A stretch of DNA of 38,038 nt from Bacteroidales bacterium (GCA_003251015.1 QKIO01000073.1:1-38038); one strand, 5' to 3'. Shown: positions 18,374 to 28,245, numbered from the stretch's first letter. Made by a program: numbers and translations. Notes: a model not told the origin generated them from the letters alone.

Positions 18374-18979
18374 CTATTTTATTAGATTAAATCGCCTTAA
18401 AATGAGATAAGCGATAATTGTCACGGCTAAACCCAAAATAATCGATAACCACATCAGAGCAGGTGGCTTTTTCACCTCTCGCTTTTCAGTTTTAGAAACC
18501 TGTTCTTTTTTGTGTGCTTTGGTGTCTTCGATGTATTGTTTTTGATAATTGGTAGTGAGTATAGAATCTTTATGCTGTTTAATACCATTCTTAGTATGTT
18601 TTACATTACTAGATTCTTTATAAATGATCCGCTCGGGATATTGAGCACCAATAGAATTGGGCTTGCTTAACACAACCGTTACTTCATTTACCACAAGACT
18701 GTCACTTGTTTCGGTTTCATCAACCACAACATCACTTACAACAACAGAAACAATGCTATCGGTCACCACTTGCACGTGATCGCTTTGAGTAGTTTCCACT
18801 TTTGCTTGTATTTGTGTGGTTTTCTTTACCGTTTTGCATCCGGTTACTAACGAAAGCATTACCATGCAGAATATCATTAGTACAAACAAGATTGCTTTTT
18901 CGAACTTCGGACTTCGAACTTCGTACTTCGATCTAATTATCATGATGAATCTTTTTAATTTGCTCAACCATCGACTCAA
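18374..18979 (-). CDS. Candidate unimolecular spanin (u-spanin)
   Basis: N-terminal lipobox LVTGCK after a hydrophobic segment, beta/coil-rich middle, C-terminal TM ALMWLSIILGLAVTIIAYLILRR; next to holin-like and amidase genes. Confidence 0.55.
   Translation of the reverse strand: MSRWLSKLKRFIMIIRSKYEVRSPKFEKAILFVLMIFCMVMLSLVTGCKTVKKTTQIQAKVETTQSDHVQVVTDSIVSVVVSDVVVDETETSDSLVVNEVTVVLSKPNSIGAQYPERIIYKESSNVKHTKNGIKQHKDSILTTNYQKQYIEDTKAHKKEQVSKTEKREVKKPPALMWLSIILGLAVTIIAYLILRRFNLIK
18903..18931. repeat. Heptameric tandem array (ACTTCGN, 4 units)
   Basis: aACTTCGgACTTCGaACTTCGtACTTCGa. Confidence 0.8.
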
Positions 18980-19286
18980 GATTCTCGGGTGTAATCTTAT
19001 CCAATAGTTTCACCATTCTGTTATTTACATTTGTTAGTCTTGTGACGGCTTTTCGTAAGCCGTCTACCTGCTTGTTCATCTCTTCATAATTAACACGGGA
19101 TGTCTCCAGTTCCTTCCGAAGATTTTCGGCCATCAACCTCCAGATGGTGATAGCTTCCTGTACATTATCAAGTTCAGATGCCTTTGCTTCTGCCGTTGCT
19201 TTCTTTTTGGTAGCACGTAAAGTCACTAACGAGACGATAAGACCGCCACCAAAAATTAGATTAAGAATGAGGTTTAAATGTTCCAT
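18933..19286 (-). CDS. N-terminally anchored coiled-coil protein (lysis-cassette associated)
   Basis: TM followed by coiled coil; within lysis genes. Confidence 0.5.
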   Translation of the reverse strand: MEHLNLILNLIFGGGLIVSLVTLRATKKKATAEAKASELDNVQEAITIWRLMAENLRKELETSRVNYEEMNKQVDGLRKAVTRLTNVNNRMVKLLDKITPENLESMVEQIKKIHHDN

Positions 19287-19296
19287 AATAGTAGAT

Positions 19297-19506
19297 TTAG
19301 CGGTTGATAATTTTTTCTAACACCGATAAGGAGCTTTGTCCTCCTGTTAATGCAGCAAACACATAAACCAAAGTAGAGTCTACCGGACATGATTTAGCTT
19401 TTAACACTACCATACCCACCAACACCAAGAAGGAACCAATAGCTATTAGTCGTTTGTGACTGGCGTCGTTACTGCTACTTAATAAGTTTTTAATTAGATT
19501 CTTCAT
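19297..19506 (-). CDS. Holin candidate
   Basis: 69 aa, two hydrophobic segments, adjacent to amidase. Confidence 0.45.
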   Translation of the reverse strand: MKNLIKNLLSSSNDASHKRLIAIGSFLVLVGMVVLKAKSCPVDSTLVYVFAALTGGQSSLSVLEKIINR

Positions 19507-19509
19507 CGC

Positions 19510-20103
19510 TTATAGTGTTTGAGATTTGATAATTCGCATGATGGCATCAAAGTGAAGCTTTGTAATTGCTCGCCTGCCTTTCTCAGACATGAGGAATTCA
19601 CAGTCTCGTTGATTGGTCATGAATAAGTTCTCAGTTAATACTGCCGGGCACCGGGTATTTTTAAGAATGTAGAAGTTAGCTTCCTTATCACTGTCACCGT
19701 CCAACAAGTCTTTTCGAATCTTAAAGCCTCTTAAATTGTTTTTAGCACTTTTTACAAATTGCTCAGCAAGCGCATCGCTTTTGGTTTCGCCTTTTGAGGT
19801 AAAAATTTCCCAACCATTGGCACTTCTAACTGAAGCTGCATTGGCATGAATAGAAACTAAGAAGCTATCTGGGTGTTCTTCGTGATACTCGTTAATGCGC
19901 TTTACCCTTTCTGCTAATGAGATATCTTCAATCTCCGGAACAATTATAACATTGTCGATGCCGAAATAATCTAACGTGTTCGCAAGACGTTTGGCAATAT
20001 CACGATTAAACTCATACTCGTATAAAATCGAACCATCAGGCCAAAGCGGACTGCATTTACCTTGTGTTTTCACACCGTGTCCATTATCAATTATTACTTT
20101 CAT
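19510..20103 (-). CDS. N-acetylmuramoyl-L-alanine amidase (endolysin)
   Basis: VIIDNGHG, VSIHANA, AVLTENLFMTN motifs of Amidase_3. Confidence 0.9.
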   Translation of the reverse strand: MKVIIDNGHGVKTQGKCSPLWPDGSILYEYEFNRDIAKRLANTLDYFGIDNVIIVPEIEDISLAERVKRINEYHEEHPDSFLVSIHANAASVRSANGWEIFTSKGETKSDALAEQFVKSAKNNLRGFKIRKDLLDGDSDKEANFYILKNTRCPAVLTENLFMTNQRDCEFLMSEKGRRAITKLHFDAIMRIIKSQTL

Positions 20104-20411
20104 TATTCTTCTGTTTTAATATTCATGATTATCTTATCCTTGTATTCATCGTAGTTGATGCCTGCACGGATAAAATGCGCTCGTATGCGCTGATCAATTT
20201 GCGACTGGCTAAACTTGCCTCTGATGTATTTTGTTAATCCAACCCCGAGAAGCGGATCTTCTTTCAATTCACCCTGACTCATTTGCAACACCAAAGCAGC
20301 TCATTGGTCGGTATTGTCTCCAACAACTAAACCGCTCACGATCTTACCGCTGCTGTCTAGCTTGGGTCTGATCATCAACTCGTAGTCTTTATCAATTAAA
20401 ATTCCGTCCAT
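20103..20411 (-). pseudogene. gp25/gp46-like baseplate wedge protein with in-frame TGA (codon 37, 20301-20303)
   Basis: ATG at 20411; MDGILIDKDYELMIRPKLDSSGKIVSGLVVGDNTDQ*AALVLQMSQGELKEDPLLGVGLTKYI... stays in one frame across the TGA. Confidence 0.7.
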
Positions 20412-20923
20412 TAGTGCGTTATTGTTGGGTCTTCAAAATCATCCTTATTAAAATCATCCGCAGTTGATGTTGGTGAACCTGTATTGCCCGAAGTTCCAAC
20501 GGCAGGGGAACCACTACCTCCAGTAACAGCTGTAATTACTCCACTGTGAACATGGTTGTTAAACTTGTCCACCAAGTCATTAAGCTTACTTTCTAGCTCT
20601 ACAATCTTGATTAAGCCACCATTCACACCACCATTAAACTGTGTTAACTCAGCTTCATCGGCATACAGTAATAAGGCCGTCGCCTCGTCACCTTCAACAA
20701 TAGCTATCAGGCAATCGGTATTCACCTTTGGTTTTATAGCTATGTTTCCAACACCTAAAAGAACCTCGTGATAGGGTAGGTCATCACTATCGTTTGCCGT
20801 CATGGTTTGCTCATCCCAATTCACTTCTGTAGCAGTCACCCACCTTAACGTGGCTTTTGCATTTTCGTTTAAATGATGTTTAAACAGCTTGTCAAAACGA
20901 TTTAATTCACTGATGTATGTCAT
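20411..20923 (-). CDS. Baseplate assembly protein (gpV/gp45-like)
   Basis: C-terminal HVHSGVITAVTGGSGSPAVGTSGNTGSPTS typical of such proteins; position. Confidence 0.6.
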   Translation of the reverse strand: MTYISELNRFDKLFKHHLNENAKATLRWVTATEVNWDEQTMTANDSDDLPYHEVLLGVGNIAIKPKVNTDCLIAIVEGDEATALLLYADEAELTQFNGGVNGGLIKIVELESKLNDLVDKFNNHVHSGVITAVTGGSGSPAVGTSGNTGSPTSTADDFNKDDFEDPTITH

Positions 20924-21885
20924 ACCGCCTGATCTCCCATTTTACAAGCTTGCCTGTACTCAGCACTTTCACGCGAGAAGGTCTTGGTTACTGTATCGAT
21001 GTAATACATGCCATCTTTCTCGGGATAATGCATACTTGTTAAATTTATCTTCATACCGTGCTGAACACGTGGAATACCAAACAATGTCACATCACCATCT
21101 AAGCCGGGTTGCTTGGCATCTTTGTACATCTTTTCGGCTTCCTTTCTCATTTCGACCTCTGTGATATTCATTCCGCTTAGCTCTTTTCTTAAGCGTTTGC
21201 CTGCGCCTTGGTCACCATACTCAACATTCAGCTTTTTGCCTTTTTTGCGAATTAGGCTGATGATTACCATCGTGTCTTCAATGGCTTTTTGCTTGAGACT
21301 TTCTCCTGCAGTTTCTTCAAGCTTCACATCTACAGGATCGATATCGCTTTTCGATTTATTAAAAGCGTGCAGTTCCTTACCTTCGAACCAACTGTATATT
21401 CCTTTCTGCTTTAAGTCTTCGAGTATCTCACTTGCTGCCTTCTTAGAGTAGCGAACATTGCCTACTAAGTGCGTATTATCGCAAACAACTTTATAACCCG
21501 GGGCAATGGCCTCCAATAATTCCTTTAAGCCACAATCCTGTTTGCTTACACTAACAACATTGCGCTTGAGCTTGTACATTTCATCCTCGCAATTAATGAC
21601 CAGGGGAATTCCGGCAGACACTTTTGTAATGTATCCCGAGAACTCTAGTTCAAGCTCACCATCGTAACCCAACCACACTTCAACCGGATCACCCTCGCGA
21701 AACCATTCGCTAATTTTAAAGCGATCGAAATCCTTTGCATTCTTCGGGGTGGTAATTTCTGCGGTATCGGTTAACGACTGCCAACTGTTTTCGATCCTTA
21801 CCTCGTTAAAGCGACGTATCCGAAAGCCTTGTCGCCCATTATGCGTAGGAAAAACCAATTCGCCATATAAAGCATGAGTACTCAT
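20920..21885 (-). CDS. Phage late control gene D-like tail protein
   Basis: FEGKELHAFNKSK, GIPRVQHGMKINLTSMHYPEKDGMYYIDTVTKTF; position after tape measure. Confidence 0.65.
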   Translation of the reverse strand: MSTHALYGELVFPTHNGRQGFRIRRFNEVRIENSWQSLTDTAEITTPKNAKDFDRFKISEWFREGDPVEVWLGYDGELELEFSGYITKVSAGIPLVINCEDEMYKLKRNVVSVSKQDCGLKELLEAIAPGYKVVCDNTHLVGNVRYSKKAASEILEDLKQKGIYSWFEGKELHAFNKSKSDIDPVDVKLEETAGESLKQKAIEDTMVIISLIRKKGKKLNVEYGDQGAGKRLRKELSGMNITEVEMRKEAEKMYKDAKQPGLDGDVTLFGIPRVQHGMKINLTSMHYPEKDGMYYIDTVTKTFSRESAEYRQACKMGDQAV

Positions 21886-22583
21886 ATTAAGTCGGTTAAC
21901 AGTAAATCTTCATCACTAATGGCATCAATACTAAACTGCATCATGTTCGGACGGCCCTGCACAGGCTTAAACGACAGGTTAAGCGGTAGAATGCGCGAGA
22001 TATGACGTTGAGCAAACAATTGTCCTTCCACTTCGATACTTCCGGCTATCTCATGAAATTTCTGTATTGCATCCATTTGCTCAGCTACCGTTCGTTGCCC
22101 AACCGGGTTTTCTTTATCCGGTAGAATAATCCCATTAATAGTAATGTTCCAATCATCAACTTCACACAGCTCCTTAAATTTCCCTGTCTTTGTCACTTTC
22201 TTTGGTCGATCAAAATCAACCATCGAAGCCAATGGCATTAACAAGTCTGAATATTCTTTTTCCCTTAGTTCTCCATTAGGCTCATAAGCCTTATACTTTC
22301 CACCCTTTAACCAAAACGAACCAAACGCTTTTTGTCCGTAACGAACAGGAGCGTTTTCATAATCCAATTCTGCCTCCAGTTCAACACCCGGATAAGGCAA
22401 GGCTTTTTTATTGTGCTCTATGAACCAAGGCAAATAAAAAGGTGAATTCACCTGATAAACCTCACTCAACAGATTACTCACAAAGCGTATATCTATGTTT
22501 GTTTTATTCTCCATACTCATAATCTCACTACTTGATATTTTATTACATGCTCGCCGCCACCATTCCGTCACTAAGCTTATCAT
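21882..22583 (-). CDS. DUF6046-like tail protein
   Basis: Sequence resemblance from memory and position. Confidence 0.5.
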   Translation of the reverse strand: MISLVTEWWRRACNKISSSEIMSMENKTNIDIRFVSNLLSEVYQVNSPFYLPWFIEHNKKALPYPGVELEAELDYENAPVRYGQKAFGSFWLKGGKYKAYEPNGELREKEYSDLLMPLASMVDFDRPKKVTKTGKFKELCEVDDWNITINGIILPDKENPVGQRTVAEQMDAIQKFHEIAGSIEVEGQLFAQRHISRILPLNLSFKPVQGRPNMMQFSIDAISDEDLLLTDLI

Positions 22584-24567
22584 TTAGTGCTCTTACAATC
22601 TTCTCAGCAAAAACTTCATACTCTGCTTTGTCAGAATTCGCACCAATGGTGAAATAGTTTTTAATATCAATCTTTTGGGTAATGTTCTTTATGGAACTTC
22701 CTCCTCCGGAACCTTGCAAACCATTACTTGTTTTATTGCCTCCGGTAGCTAACCTACTTGGTGTTAATACCGGGCTTACCTTTTCTAAGGCAAATGTTTT
22801 CTCTTTTGCCGTTTGCTTTTCAGCCTCTACAGCAACGTTTTTCTCTTTCTTTTTATCCTCCTTGGTTTCAAGCTCAATTTTACCTTCAAGGTCTAAGCTC
22901 TCACGAATTGCAGCTATCTTATTAAAGCCTTTTACCGCTAAATCACCAAGCCCGGGTATTTTCGAAAGCATGCCCAACAATTGTTGTACTGGGTATAACA
23001 CGGCATCCAGTAACACTATGCCAATCCGCTTCAAACCTCCCAATATGCCGTCTTTTTCAAAGGCTTCTGTCACACTTTCCCAATTATTCTTCAGAGCCAT
23101 TATGCCATTAATGATTAAACCCAACGGACCCATGAATAATAACACTGATGCGCCCCAGTCTTCAAAGTAGACGATACAGGCAATGATCAAAGCAATTAGC
23201 GCAGCTATCCACCCGATGATTGGGATGTTCATAATGGCAACTCCCAAAGCATTGGCAGCCGTTCCCATCATTGCAAAACCACCGGAAGCAATAGAGCTAC
23301 CCAATGTTACCAGTTTGCCAACAACAGGCATGGTTTTAAGTGTGCCAAAAAGCAACTTAACCCCTTTACCTGCATTAGCCATGTTTGCAAATACAGAAAC
23401 CGCACCGGCCAAACCATCAACAAAGGGTGTGACTTTAGAAGTAACATCAAACATTCCAATGGCTAAATCATTAAACCACGCTTTAGTTCGCGCCATGGTT
23501 TCATTGTAACCACTCATTACAATGTTAGCCTGATCAGTTGCTGTAGTTGTTCCCACAATCTTACCCTGCAACTCTTCCACAAAGTCGATGTTATCGAGAA
23601 TGGTGTTTACGGCATTTTGGTTTTCTGTACCAAATATCTGAGCTATTAAAGTGGCATCAGATTGCGCTTTCTGTAGTTCCTTTAATCGGTCAACAAAAGG
23701 AACGGTCTTGTCAGAAACCAAATCGTAATTGATCCCCAAAGCTTCAATTTTATCTAAAGCATTTTTGGGAAGCACATCTGTTCCGGCCATTTTACCCAAC
23801 ATGTTCCTTAGACCAACACCTGCCTCAGAGCCGTAGATTGTACCTTTACCAAGAGCCTGAATAACTGCATTCGTTTCGGCAAATGATAAATTAGCACTTG
23901 CAGCAGCGTTACCTGCTTGTTTAATACTTGCAGCAATTAAAGGAACTTCGGCAGAACCTTCTTTCGATGCAGCAGCCATGACATTCATCTGCTCTGTCAT
24001 CAACAAAGCTTTCTCCATGGGGTCATCAATATCACCACCAAACTGAAGCATAGAACCTGTTAAGGCATTCATTGCACCAACCGCATCGTTGTTCATGGTC
24101 TTACTTAATGTGGCAACGTTTCGCCCCATTAAATCAAGTGCTTCACTGTTTTGTGCAATGTCGGGTCCAAGCTTACCAAGTATACCTTTGTAACTGGCAA
24201 TCATGGCCGATGCATCGCCTCCAAAATCCAAAGCCGTTTCGCGACCTTTGTCGCCCATCTCCTCTAGCGCATCACCGGTAATACCTGCAATGGCTTCAAG
24301 GTCTTTTAACTGGGCATCAAATTTTGCACCCGGTTCATTCACTTTATTAAACTGATCGGCTATGTTCTGTACGGCATCGTTAATGGCGTACAGGTCGATA
24401 GCAGACATCTCTTTTAGCTTCGACTTACTTTCATCGGCTTTCTCACCAACACCTTCAACCGCTTCGGCAGCTTGATCACTTGCACCGATAATACCTTTCA
24501 TTGGTGAAGTAATCTTATCCACCAACTCAAGTATCCATTGTGTCACTGTTGTGTTGCCCATTGCCAA
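22543..24567 (-). CDS. Tail tape measure protein
   Basis: 674 aa with hydrophobic segments; TP901-type pattern; position after tail chaperone. Confidence 0.85.
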   Translation of the reverse strand: MAMGNTTVTQWILELVDKITSPMKGIIGASDQAAEAVEGVGEKADESKSKLKEMSAIDLYAINDAVQNIADQFNKVNEPGAKFDAQLKDLEAIAGITGDALEEMGDKGRETALDFGGDASAMIASYKGILGKLGPDIAQNSEALDLMGRNVATLSKTMNNDAVGAMNALTGSMLQFGGDIDDPMEKALLMTEQMNVMAAASKEGSAEVPLIAASIKQAGNAAASANLSFAETNAVIQALGKGTIYGSEAGVGLRNMLGKMAGTDVLPKNALDKIEALGINYDLVSDKTVPFVDRLKELQKAQSDATLIAQIFGTENQNAVNTILDNIDFVEELQGKIVGTTTATDQANIVMSGYNETMARTKAWFNDLAIGMFDVTSKVTPFVDGLAGAVSVFANMANAGKGVKLLFGTLKTMPVVGKLVTLGSSIASGGFAMMGTAANALGVAIMNIPIIGWIAALIALIIACIVYFEDWGASVLLFMGPLGLIINGIMALKNNWESVTEAFEKDGILGGLKRIGIVLLDAVLYPVQQLLGMLSKIPGLGDLAVKGFNKIAAIRESLDLEGKIELETKEDKKKEKNVAVEAEKQTAKEKTFALEKVSPVLTPSRLATGGNKTSNGLQGSGGGSSIKNITQKIDIKNYFTIGANSDKAEYEVFAEKIVRALNDKLSDGMVAASM

Positions 24568-25296
24568 ATATTATTGAAGCTGCAGCTAGTATGGCTGCCT
24601 TAATGTTTAAATGCTTGAGTTCGTTTAAGTACAGAAAGTCTGCGTAGAGTTTACAATAAGAATCATCATCCAAAGTGTCAGGATCAATGCTGAATTCACT
24701 ACGAATTGCAGCATCGGCCTGACGGAAGAAATCTTCTTTATCAACCTTATAGTCCTCTACGCTTTGGATAAAAAAGCTTGGGCCGGGGCTATCATTTCTT
24801 TTAACTGAGATACTGCACCCATAAAGACAATACCATCCTCTAAAGCTTCTTGATCTCCACCAACAATTAAGTTTTTCACCGCTTTGTCTGCAAAGTCATC
24901 AATCTTTCCACCTTGCGCCAATGGTAAAAGCATCTTAATCAATCCACGATCAGGACGTTTTACAATAAACTGGTATTGCTCACCTTCTTCGATAACCTTT
25001 CCGGATAAGTGATTTACCTTCTTGATAAGCTCAAAACAATCCTTATCATCTTTCATTTCAACAAGTTTCTCCAAAGGCTTCAAACGCTCCTCTAAAGACA
25101 AATCTTTCTGACGAATAACGGAAATATCTATGCCTAACTTTTTTAAGTTAATCAGATCGTCAAAAGTTAATTTGTCAATATCATAGATTGGTTCCTCAAC
25201 CACCACGGTAATAACTTTGATTTTACCATACTTCACCTTCATTTGTTCAATGATCTCAGGTGTGATATTCTTGCTTACTAGAACTAATTTTTTCAT
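24527..25296 (-). CDS. Tail assembly chaperone GT fusion via -1 ribosomal frameshift
   Basis: T_TTT_TTA at 24769-24775 (minus strand) in correct phase; -1 frame stays open through ...FFIQSVEDYKVDKEDFFRQADAAIRSEFSIDPDTLDDDSYCKLYADFLYLNELKHLNIKAAILAAASIIFGNGQHNSDTMDT* and overlaps the tape-measure start. Confidence 0.8.
24757..25296 (-). CDS. Tail assembly chaperone (G-type, 0-frame product)
   Basis: Between tail tube and tape measure; ends just after a slippery heptamer. Confidence 0.7.
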   Translation of the reverse strand: MKKLVLVSKNITPEIIEQMKVKYGKIKVITVVVEEPIYDIDKLTFDDLINLKKLGIDISVIRQKDLSLEERLKPLEKLVEMKDDKDCFELIKKVNHLSGKVIEEGEQYQFIVKRPDRGLIKMLLPLAQGGKIDDFADKAVKNLIVGGDQEALEDGIVFMGAVSQLKEMIAPAQAFLSKA

Positions 25297-25328
25297 CCTA
25301 TGCAGGTATTTAAATAGTGCTTAAACGA

Positions 25329-25763
25329 TTATATATTCCAAAGTATCTTACCCAATACCACCAATTCAGCTTTTCGGGCAATGGTTTTATCTCCTTGCTT
25401 CACAGCTACGCCACGGCCTTTAATCTTTGCCACAAAGGTGTCTTTCATTTTCATTCCATTGTAGTCGTATTCTACGACAACAGGGAACGGAGCGATCTGA
25501 TGCATACTTGCACCCGGTGGTAAAGATTTCTGCAAAGCATTCCACTCTTCAATGTATAGTGTAAAAGACGCTTTAGCCTCGTAGTTTCCTTCACCGTAAC
25601 CAATCGGATAAGCTCCCTGACCTCGGGCAACTTCAATATCCATATTGTCGTCATACTCAACGTCTGTAATTCCCTCAACATCTCTACCGAGCATATTAAT
25701 GGTTACATCGTTCCATCCGGCCAACTTGCCGAACTTGTTTATAAGTGTGCTAACTGCTGACAT
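25329..25763 (-). CDS. Tail tube protein
   Basis: Position between sheath and chaperone; VTINMLGRDVEGITDVEYDD... Confidence 0.7.
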   Translation of the reverse strand: MSAVSTLINKFGKLAGWNDVTINMLGRDVEGITDVEYDDNMDIEVARGQGAYPIGYGEGNYEAKASFTLYIEEWNALQKSLPPGASMHQIAPFPVVVEYDYNGMKMKDTFVAKIKGRGVAVKQGDKTIARKAELVVLGKILWNI

Positions 25764-25766
25764 CTG

Positions 25767-26990
25767 TTATAATTTATTGGTTAAACCAAGGTCAACATCA
25801 AACTCGTGTACCACCATGCCAACAACTAACTTACCTTTCACACGTAAAGGCGAATCTTCGTTAACTACTTGTACCGGGTTGATGTAGATTTCACTCTCAT
25901 CAATATTCCCTGCAGACACCATTGGTTGTAAAGCATTCTTCACCGACTCTTCGCAACCCGATATCCAGGTACTTTTAATCTGACCTGTTGCCGGGTCGGT
26001 AGGAACCTTAGAACGTACGCGAGGGATTAACACCCTGCGAATAATACGAGCTGCTTTGTTCCAAATGCAATTGAAGTTGAAATAAGCGTAGTCGCTCGAC
26101 TTATCTACTGCTGTAGGGCAGCCACTTAAATAGAAGCCCGGGTAATCGGCAAACGAACCGACATAAATCCAACCTTTGGCACTCAGATTCTTTTGCTCAG
26201 CTTTGGTTAAGCTTTTAAAAGCAGTACCATCACTAAGCGCAGCCGATAGCCAGCGTCCTAACGTTTCGTTACTAAGTGAATAGTTTTCTTCACCGCGTCT
26301 CGAGCGTGGTTTTTCTTCAATATCCACCGAACCTAAATCCTCATGCACCTTACGTACTCCTACCGAACCTAAAACAGTACCAAGCCCGGCACGCTTCGCA
26401 AAGGCTGCATTCAACGCTGCAATGGCAGGGTCTTGACCACCTACATAGCTAATGTTTGGTGCTGTAATCGAACGCAAATCAGGATAACCACCTTCACCTG
26501 TAGCAACAGCAGCTCCTACACCTTCCACAATTATACCGTCTATGCGTAAATGCTCAACGGCTAATTCGTCCACAAGGCCCTGTAACAAAACTGCATCTGC
26601 TAAACTAGCAGCAACCATGGTAGACAAGCCACCAATACCCAACACATTCACATCATCAATAGAGCGGATAGCTGCTATTAAAGCATCATCTTCTACCAGT
26701 TGAGCAACGGTTGTTGTTTTGTTAACCGGGATTAACCAAAATTTAGTTTCCGGTGATAAGCGAAACATTTCTGACAAGTGGTAATAAACCAACTCACCGT
26801 TTGTGCTATCGCTCGAGGTCGTAATACCTAAGTCCTCTACCGTATTAATGTCCAGTAGTTCGTATTTGGTATTGTAAGCCAAATCACCAACCAAAGTCAT
26901 ACCGCAGATAAGACAAATAACACGGTCGGTCTCAGAACCATTTCTGAGACCACCGTTTAACTTATTAATATATGCACCCTGAAAACTCAT
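25767..26990 (-). CDS. Tail sheath protein (DUF2586-like)
   Basis: 407 aa; ...ARIIRRVLIPRVRSKVPTDPATGQIKSTWISGCEESVKNAL... Confidence 0.75.
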   Translation of the reverse strand: MSFQGAYINKLNGGLRNGSETDRVICLICGMTLVGDLAYNTKYELLDINTVEDLGITTSSDSTNGELVYYHLSEMFRLSPETKFWLIPVNKTTTVAQLVEDDALIAAIRSIDDVNVLGIGGLSTMVAASLADAVLLQGLVDELAVEHLRIDGIIVEGVGAAVATGEGGYPDLRSITAPNISYVGGQDPAIAALNAAFAKRAGLGTVLGSVGVRKVHEDLGSVDIEEKPRSRRGEENYSLSNETLGRWLSAALSDGTAFKSLTKAEQKNLSAKGWIYVGSFADYPGFYLSGCPTAVDKSSDYAYFNFNCIWNKAARIIRRVLIPRVRSKVPTDPATGQIKSTWISGCEESVKNALQPMVSAGNIDESEIYINPVQVVNEDSPLRVKGKLVVGMVVHEFDVDLGLTNKL

Positions 26991-27301
26991 TATTCAGTTT
27001 CCTTTAATTCATTCATACGCTTTTCAGCAGCTTCAATTACTGTTTTGCGAGCTTTACCGGCCTGCTCAGCAGTTTTCGGCTTGTCCTCCTGTTCGTCTTC
27101 CATCTCATCACGCTTAAAGTGAGAGATAGAAAGCTCTTTGCCGTAGCGGTTGTTTTTAGAATGATTCTTCACCGCAATTTCATTCTCATCGGTAATAAAG
27201 GCCATGCCATCCGATGTAACGGCTACCTTCTTAGCCTTTGGATAACGCTCAAAAATATCGGCTGCTATTGCTTTTCTTTCGTTCTCGTTTTTAGTTTTCA
27301 T
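26990..27301 (-). CDS. Hypothetical protein
   Basis: ORF between capsid and sheath. Confidence 0.5.
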   Translation of the reverse strand: MKTKNENERKAIAADIFERYPKAKKVAVTSDGMAFITDENEIAVKNHSKNNRYGKELSISHFKRDEMEDEQEDKPKTAEQAGKARKTVIEAAEKRMNELKETE

Positions 27302-27318
27302 TATTAGAAAATTAGAGG

Positions 27319-28245
27319 TTAAACATTAGCACTTACAATAGCACCGAAACCGTAATCCACCACACGATCAATCAAACCATAAGTTTGCGTTCTGAAGGTG
27401 CTTTTAGGATCAGCCGATTCTGTATCCATAGTCTCAGGCTTGTACAAAGTCTTCACTTTCTCAATGTGCTTAACCGTATTAGGGCCATAGAAGAAAGTAG
27501 AGCCATACTGATCACCTGCACCAAGTGCAGCACCTTTGGCTAACTTGTTACCATCAGCTGCATAAGCAACGGCAGCATTGTTTTCCCAAAACTTAAAGCC
27601 CATAACAGAGTTAACTTTACCTGTAACAGGGTCAAAAAAGATTTGCTTATTCGCAAAGTAGGCAGCACTATCACGATCTAAGATTAAGTCCGTTTGATGA
27701 TTCGGACAAAGAACCATGTTAAACTCATCCTGCTTAGGCAAGTTTAAGGTCTTAATCAGCTCAAGGTATTGTACGAGGTCTGCAAAAGTCATTCGCTTAC
27801 GACCATTACCATCGTTGCCTCCGGTAGTTCTCATTACAGGCATTTCTGATGCTGTATTGTCATCCGGTGCGAGTTTCCAAATAACATGGTCACGGTATCC
27901 AATTTTAAACGCTTCCGTGTGCTTGGTGCGTACCTCTGAACGCTTGTCGTAGTTTAATGCTCGTACTTCTGAGTCATCGACCTCGGTTGGATCAGTATCG
28001 TACTTTTCCCACTCAATAAACACCTTTTTGCCCGTCATTTTCTTAGCGACAAAATCGGCTGTATTGTCCACGTAGAAACCTACATTGTTAATCAGCTTGT
28101 TGAAACGAATCCCATCAGCAGTTACCGCAGCCTTAGGAGCACTTTTTAAAGCACTCAAAAAAGCATCGTTATAATTTCTAAACTCCACTAGTAATTGTGG
28201 AGCTACATACTGGTTTAGCCAGTTACCATCTGCTATATCAGCCAT
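27319..28245 (-). CDS. Major capsid protein
   Basis: Position after protease/scaffold; capsid-like composition. Confidence 0.75.
   Translation of the reverse strand: MADIADGNWLNQYVAPQLLVEFRNYNDAFLSALKSAPKAAVTADGIRFNKLINNVGFYVDNTADFVAKKMTGKKVFIEWEKYDTDPTEVDDSEVRALNYDKRSEVRTKHTEAFKIGYRDHVIWKLAPDDNTASEMPVMRTTGGNDGNGRKRMTFADLVQYLELIKTLNLPKQDEFNMVLCPNHQTDLILDRDSAAYFANKQIFFDPVTGKVNSVMGFKFWENNAAVAYAADGNKLAKGAALGAGDQYGSTFFYGPNTVKHIEKVKTLYKPETMDTESADPKSTFRTQTYGLIDRVVDYGFGAIVSANV

Noticed and set aside
24604-24630. Another TTTAAA pair (GTTTAAATGCTTGAGTTCGTTTAAG)
   Set aside because: Arm spacing differs from the consensus element; probably codon-driven. Likewise 33640-33656 (TTTAAACGGTTTAAAC) has the wrong spacing.
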